From Defluviitaleaceae bacterium (GTDB lineage Bacteria; Bacillota; Clostridia; Lachnospirales; WRAA01): 14,055 bases of DNA. Shown one piece after another: positions 13,126-14,055 of this stretch. A model generated the notes under the pieces. The model made no database searches. It saw only the letters and a program-made list of their open reading frames with translations, and was not told the DNA's origin. The position numbers were made by a program, and so were the translations under genes. Numbering within the stretch: position 1 is the stretch's first letter; every line of letters begins with the position of its first letter. The DNA lies in assembly GCA_009780445.1 (NCBI GenBank), contig WRAA01000023.1, positions 1 through 14,055 of the forward strand. The letters run 5' to 3'.

Positions 13126-13156
13126 CCGGCATACAGTGTACTTTAGCCGGCATACA
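13126..13156 (+). repeat. Direct repeat of CCGGCATACA upstream of the HD-GYP gene
   Basis: CCGGCATACA occurs at 13126-13135 and 13147-13156, 21 bases apart or two helical turns. It also occurs at 10186-10195 in the SH3-gene promoter. Copies at 10186 and 13147 run directly into TATAAT; the copy at 13126 runs into a weaker TGTACT. Because GCCGGC is self-complementary, TGCCGGC (13124-13130) and GCCGGCA (13146-13152) can also form a stem around a 15-base loop. Confidence 0.6.
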
Positions 13157-13180
13157 TATAATCGAGCTGAATTTACGTAG

Positions 13181-13209
13181 TTGACAACCGAGTATAAATA
13201 TGTCATTAT
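13181..13209 (+). promoter_or_regulatory. Candidate promoter of the HD-GYP gene
   Basis: A consensus -35 TTGACA (13181-13186) is followed after 17 bases by CATTAT (13204-13209), a four-of-six match to the -10 box. An alternative extended -10, TGCTATAGA (13211-13219), lies just downstream but lacks a good -35. A third possible -10, TATAAT (13157-13162), also lacks a good -35. The 13102-13270 spacer holds no gene that I can see. Confidence 0.55.
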
Positions 13210-13270
13210 TTGCTATAGAATGTTGCAGTCTCCGAAACCAGCTACTCCACCCACCGTATGAGGTGCTGCC

Positions 13271-14055
13271 ATGAGATTTATGACGCTGAGCAGTTGCAGT
13301 GAAGGAATGATGATAGGCAAGAGCATTTACGGCAAGAACAACGTGATGCTTCTGCGCAGGGGTTATCCCATAAAAGGCGGGCATATCCGGGCATTGGCAA
13401 ACCTTGGGTACCCCGGTATTTACGTTGATGATGAAGCATCCGCCGGCGTAGAAGTAACAGAAGTTGTGGATCCTTCCATACGCGTACAAGCAAGCGAAGC
13501 CGTGAGCGACCTATTCGAAAATACAAAGTATCTGAAACAGGCCAACACGCAGCAGATGGCGAAGGGCGTAATCAGCTCTGTGTCAGAAATAGTCGACGCA
13601 ATCTCGAACAACAACGAACCCGTGATCAACATTATGTCGCTAAAGACATATGACGAATACACATTTCAGCACAGCGTGGACGTAACCATCCTGTCCGTAA
13701 TACTGGGCAAGGAGATGAACTTCACGCGCGAACAATTGCACGACCTTGGCAAGTCCGCCATCTTCCACGATATCGGCAAGATGCAGGTTCCGAAATACAT
13801 TCTGGACAAGCCGGGCGCGCTGACCCCCCAGGAGTTCGAAGAGATGAAGAAGCACCCGGAACTGGGCTACATCATCGTCAAGAACTTCCTGAACGAGTCG
13901 GAAACCATTGCACGCGGCGCGCTCTTCCACCACGAGAGGTTCTCCGGCGAAGGATACCCCAAGAAAATTTCCGGGCGGCAGATCCCCCTGTTTGCCCGCA
14001 TTATCGCCGTCGCCGACACCTATGACGCTATCGTGTCCAACCGTACCTACAAGCG
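13271..14055 (+). CDS. HD-GYP domain phosphodiesterase (c-di-GMP specific), 3' end outside the window
   Basis: 261 complete codons are present and the frame is still open at the window end. The first 60 residues (GKSIYGKNNVMLLRRGYPIKGGHIRALANLGYPGIYV) are like the N-terminal segment common in clostridial HD-GYP proteins. The HD-GYP domain starts at about residue 120: H134 in QHSVDV, HDIGK (166-170), HHE (220-222), GYP (228-230) and ADTYDAI (248-254). All metal-binding positions seen are kept, so it should hydrolyse c-di-GMP. The usual HHExxDGxGYP reads HHERFSGEGYP, with Ser for Asp. No membrane segment or signal peptide is visible. The ATG is supported by GAGGTG (13260-13265) five bases upstream. 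It stands alone behind a 169-nt spacer with its own candidate promoter, and the PilZ protein elsewhere in the window is a possible c-di-GMP target. Confidence 0.92.
   Translation, partial: MRFMTLSSCSEGMMIGKSIYGKNNVMLLRRGYPIKGGHIRALANLGYPGIYVDDEASAGVEVTEVVDPSIRVQASEAVSDLFENTKYLKQANTQQMAKGVISSVSEIVDAISNNNEPVINIMSLKTYDEYTFQHSVDVTILSVILGKEMNFTREQLHDLGKSAIFHDIGKMQVPKYILDKPGALTPQEFEEMKKHPELGYIIVKNFLNESETIARGALFHHERFSGEGYPKKISGRQIPLFARIIAVADTYDAIVSNRTYK

Noticed and set aside
13102..13270. A small gene in the spacer before the HD-GYP gene
   Set aside because: No frame with a ribosome binding site or recognisable product is visible; the minus-strand frames across it have no start signals and odd composition.

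Overview
The window looks like chromosomal core sequence from a fairly GC-rich member of the Bacillota, most likely class Clostridia and possibly uncultured. The evidence is the gene content: RecD2 without RecBC, a CBS/DRTGG-type manganese pyrophosphatase, MnmA of the clostridial type, a small protein resembling a clostridia-only family, an HD-GYP and a PilZ protein, and AGGAGG-type ribosome binding sites. This placement is inference; no rRNA or tRNA gene is present to confirm it.

Layout. (1) 1-2071, plus strand: the 3' part of an AtuA-family gene, a DUF4387 gene overlapping it by ATGA, and 14 nt later a PilZ (c-di-GMP receptor) gene. (2) 2069-2199: a 131-bp imperfect inverted repeat whose tips are the stop codons of the two converging genes. 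(3) 10115 down to 2197, minus strand: a probable eight-gene operon ruvA - ruvB - CBS pyrophosphatase - rhomboid protease - Ig-like/TM/TPR protein - small 3-TM protein - DUF6762-like protein - recD2. Spacing runs from 4- and 11-nt overlaps to 35 nt, except for 172 nt between ruvA and ruvB, which holds a second long inverted repeat (9329-9498). (4) 10137-10202: back-to-back sigma-A-type promoters for ruvA (minus) and a secreted SH3 protein gene (plus). (5) 10258-13101, plus strand: the AT-rich SH3 protein gene, mnmA, and a murA that begins abruptly at its catalytic-cysteine motif, lacking about 114 N-terminal residues. (6) 13102-13270: a regulatory spacer with a repeated CCGGCATACA motif and candidate promoters. 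(7) 13271-14055: the 5' part of an HD-GYP phosphodiesterase gene, cut by the window end. No stretch over 300 bases is without a gene.

How it works together. The minus-strand operon starts and ends with DNA recombination and repair functions: RuvAB moves Holliday junctions and RecD2 is a 5'-3' helicase. The genes between them are pyrophosphate hydrolysis and a group of poorly known membrane-associated proteins. PilZ and HD-GYP proteins at opposite ends imply that the organism uses cyclic di-GMP.

Most unusual: the two long inverted repeats (2069-2199 and 9329-9498) have entirely different outer arms fitted to their own loci, yet share a central unit (TGCGTCGTCA - CTCCTC - CCTAGCC) framed by T-run/A-run stem ends. 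One supplies both stop codons of a convergent gene pair. The other buries the ruvB ribosome binding site in a stem about 55 bp long. They look like two members of an intergenic repeat family with a conserved core and locus-specific arms.
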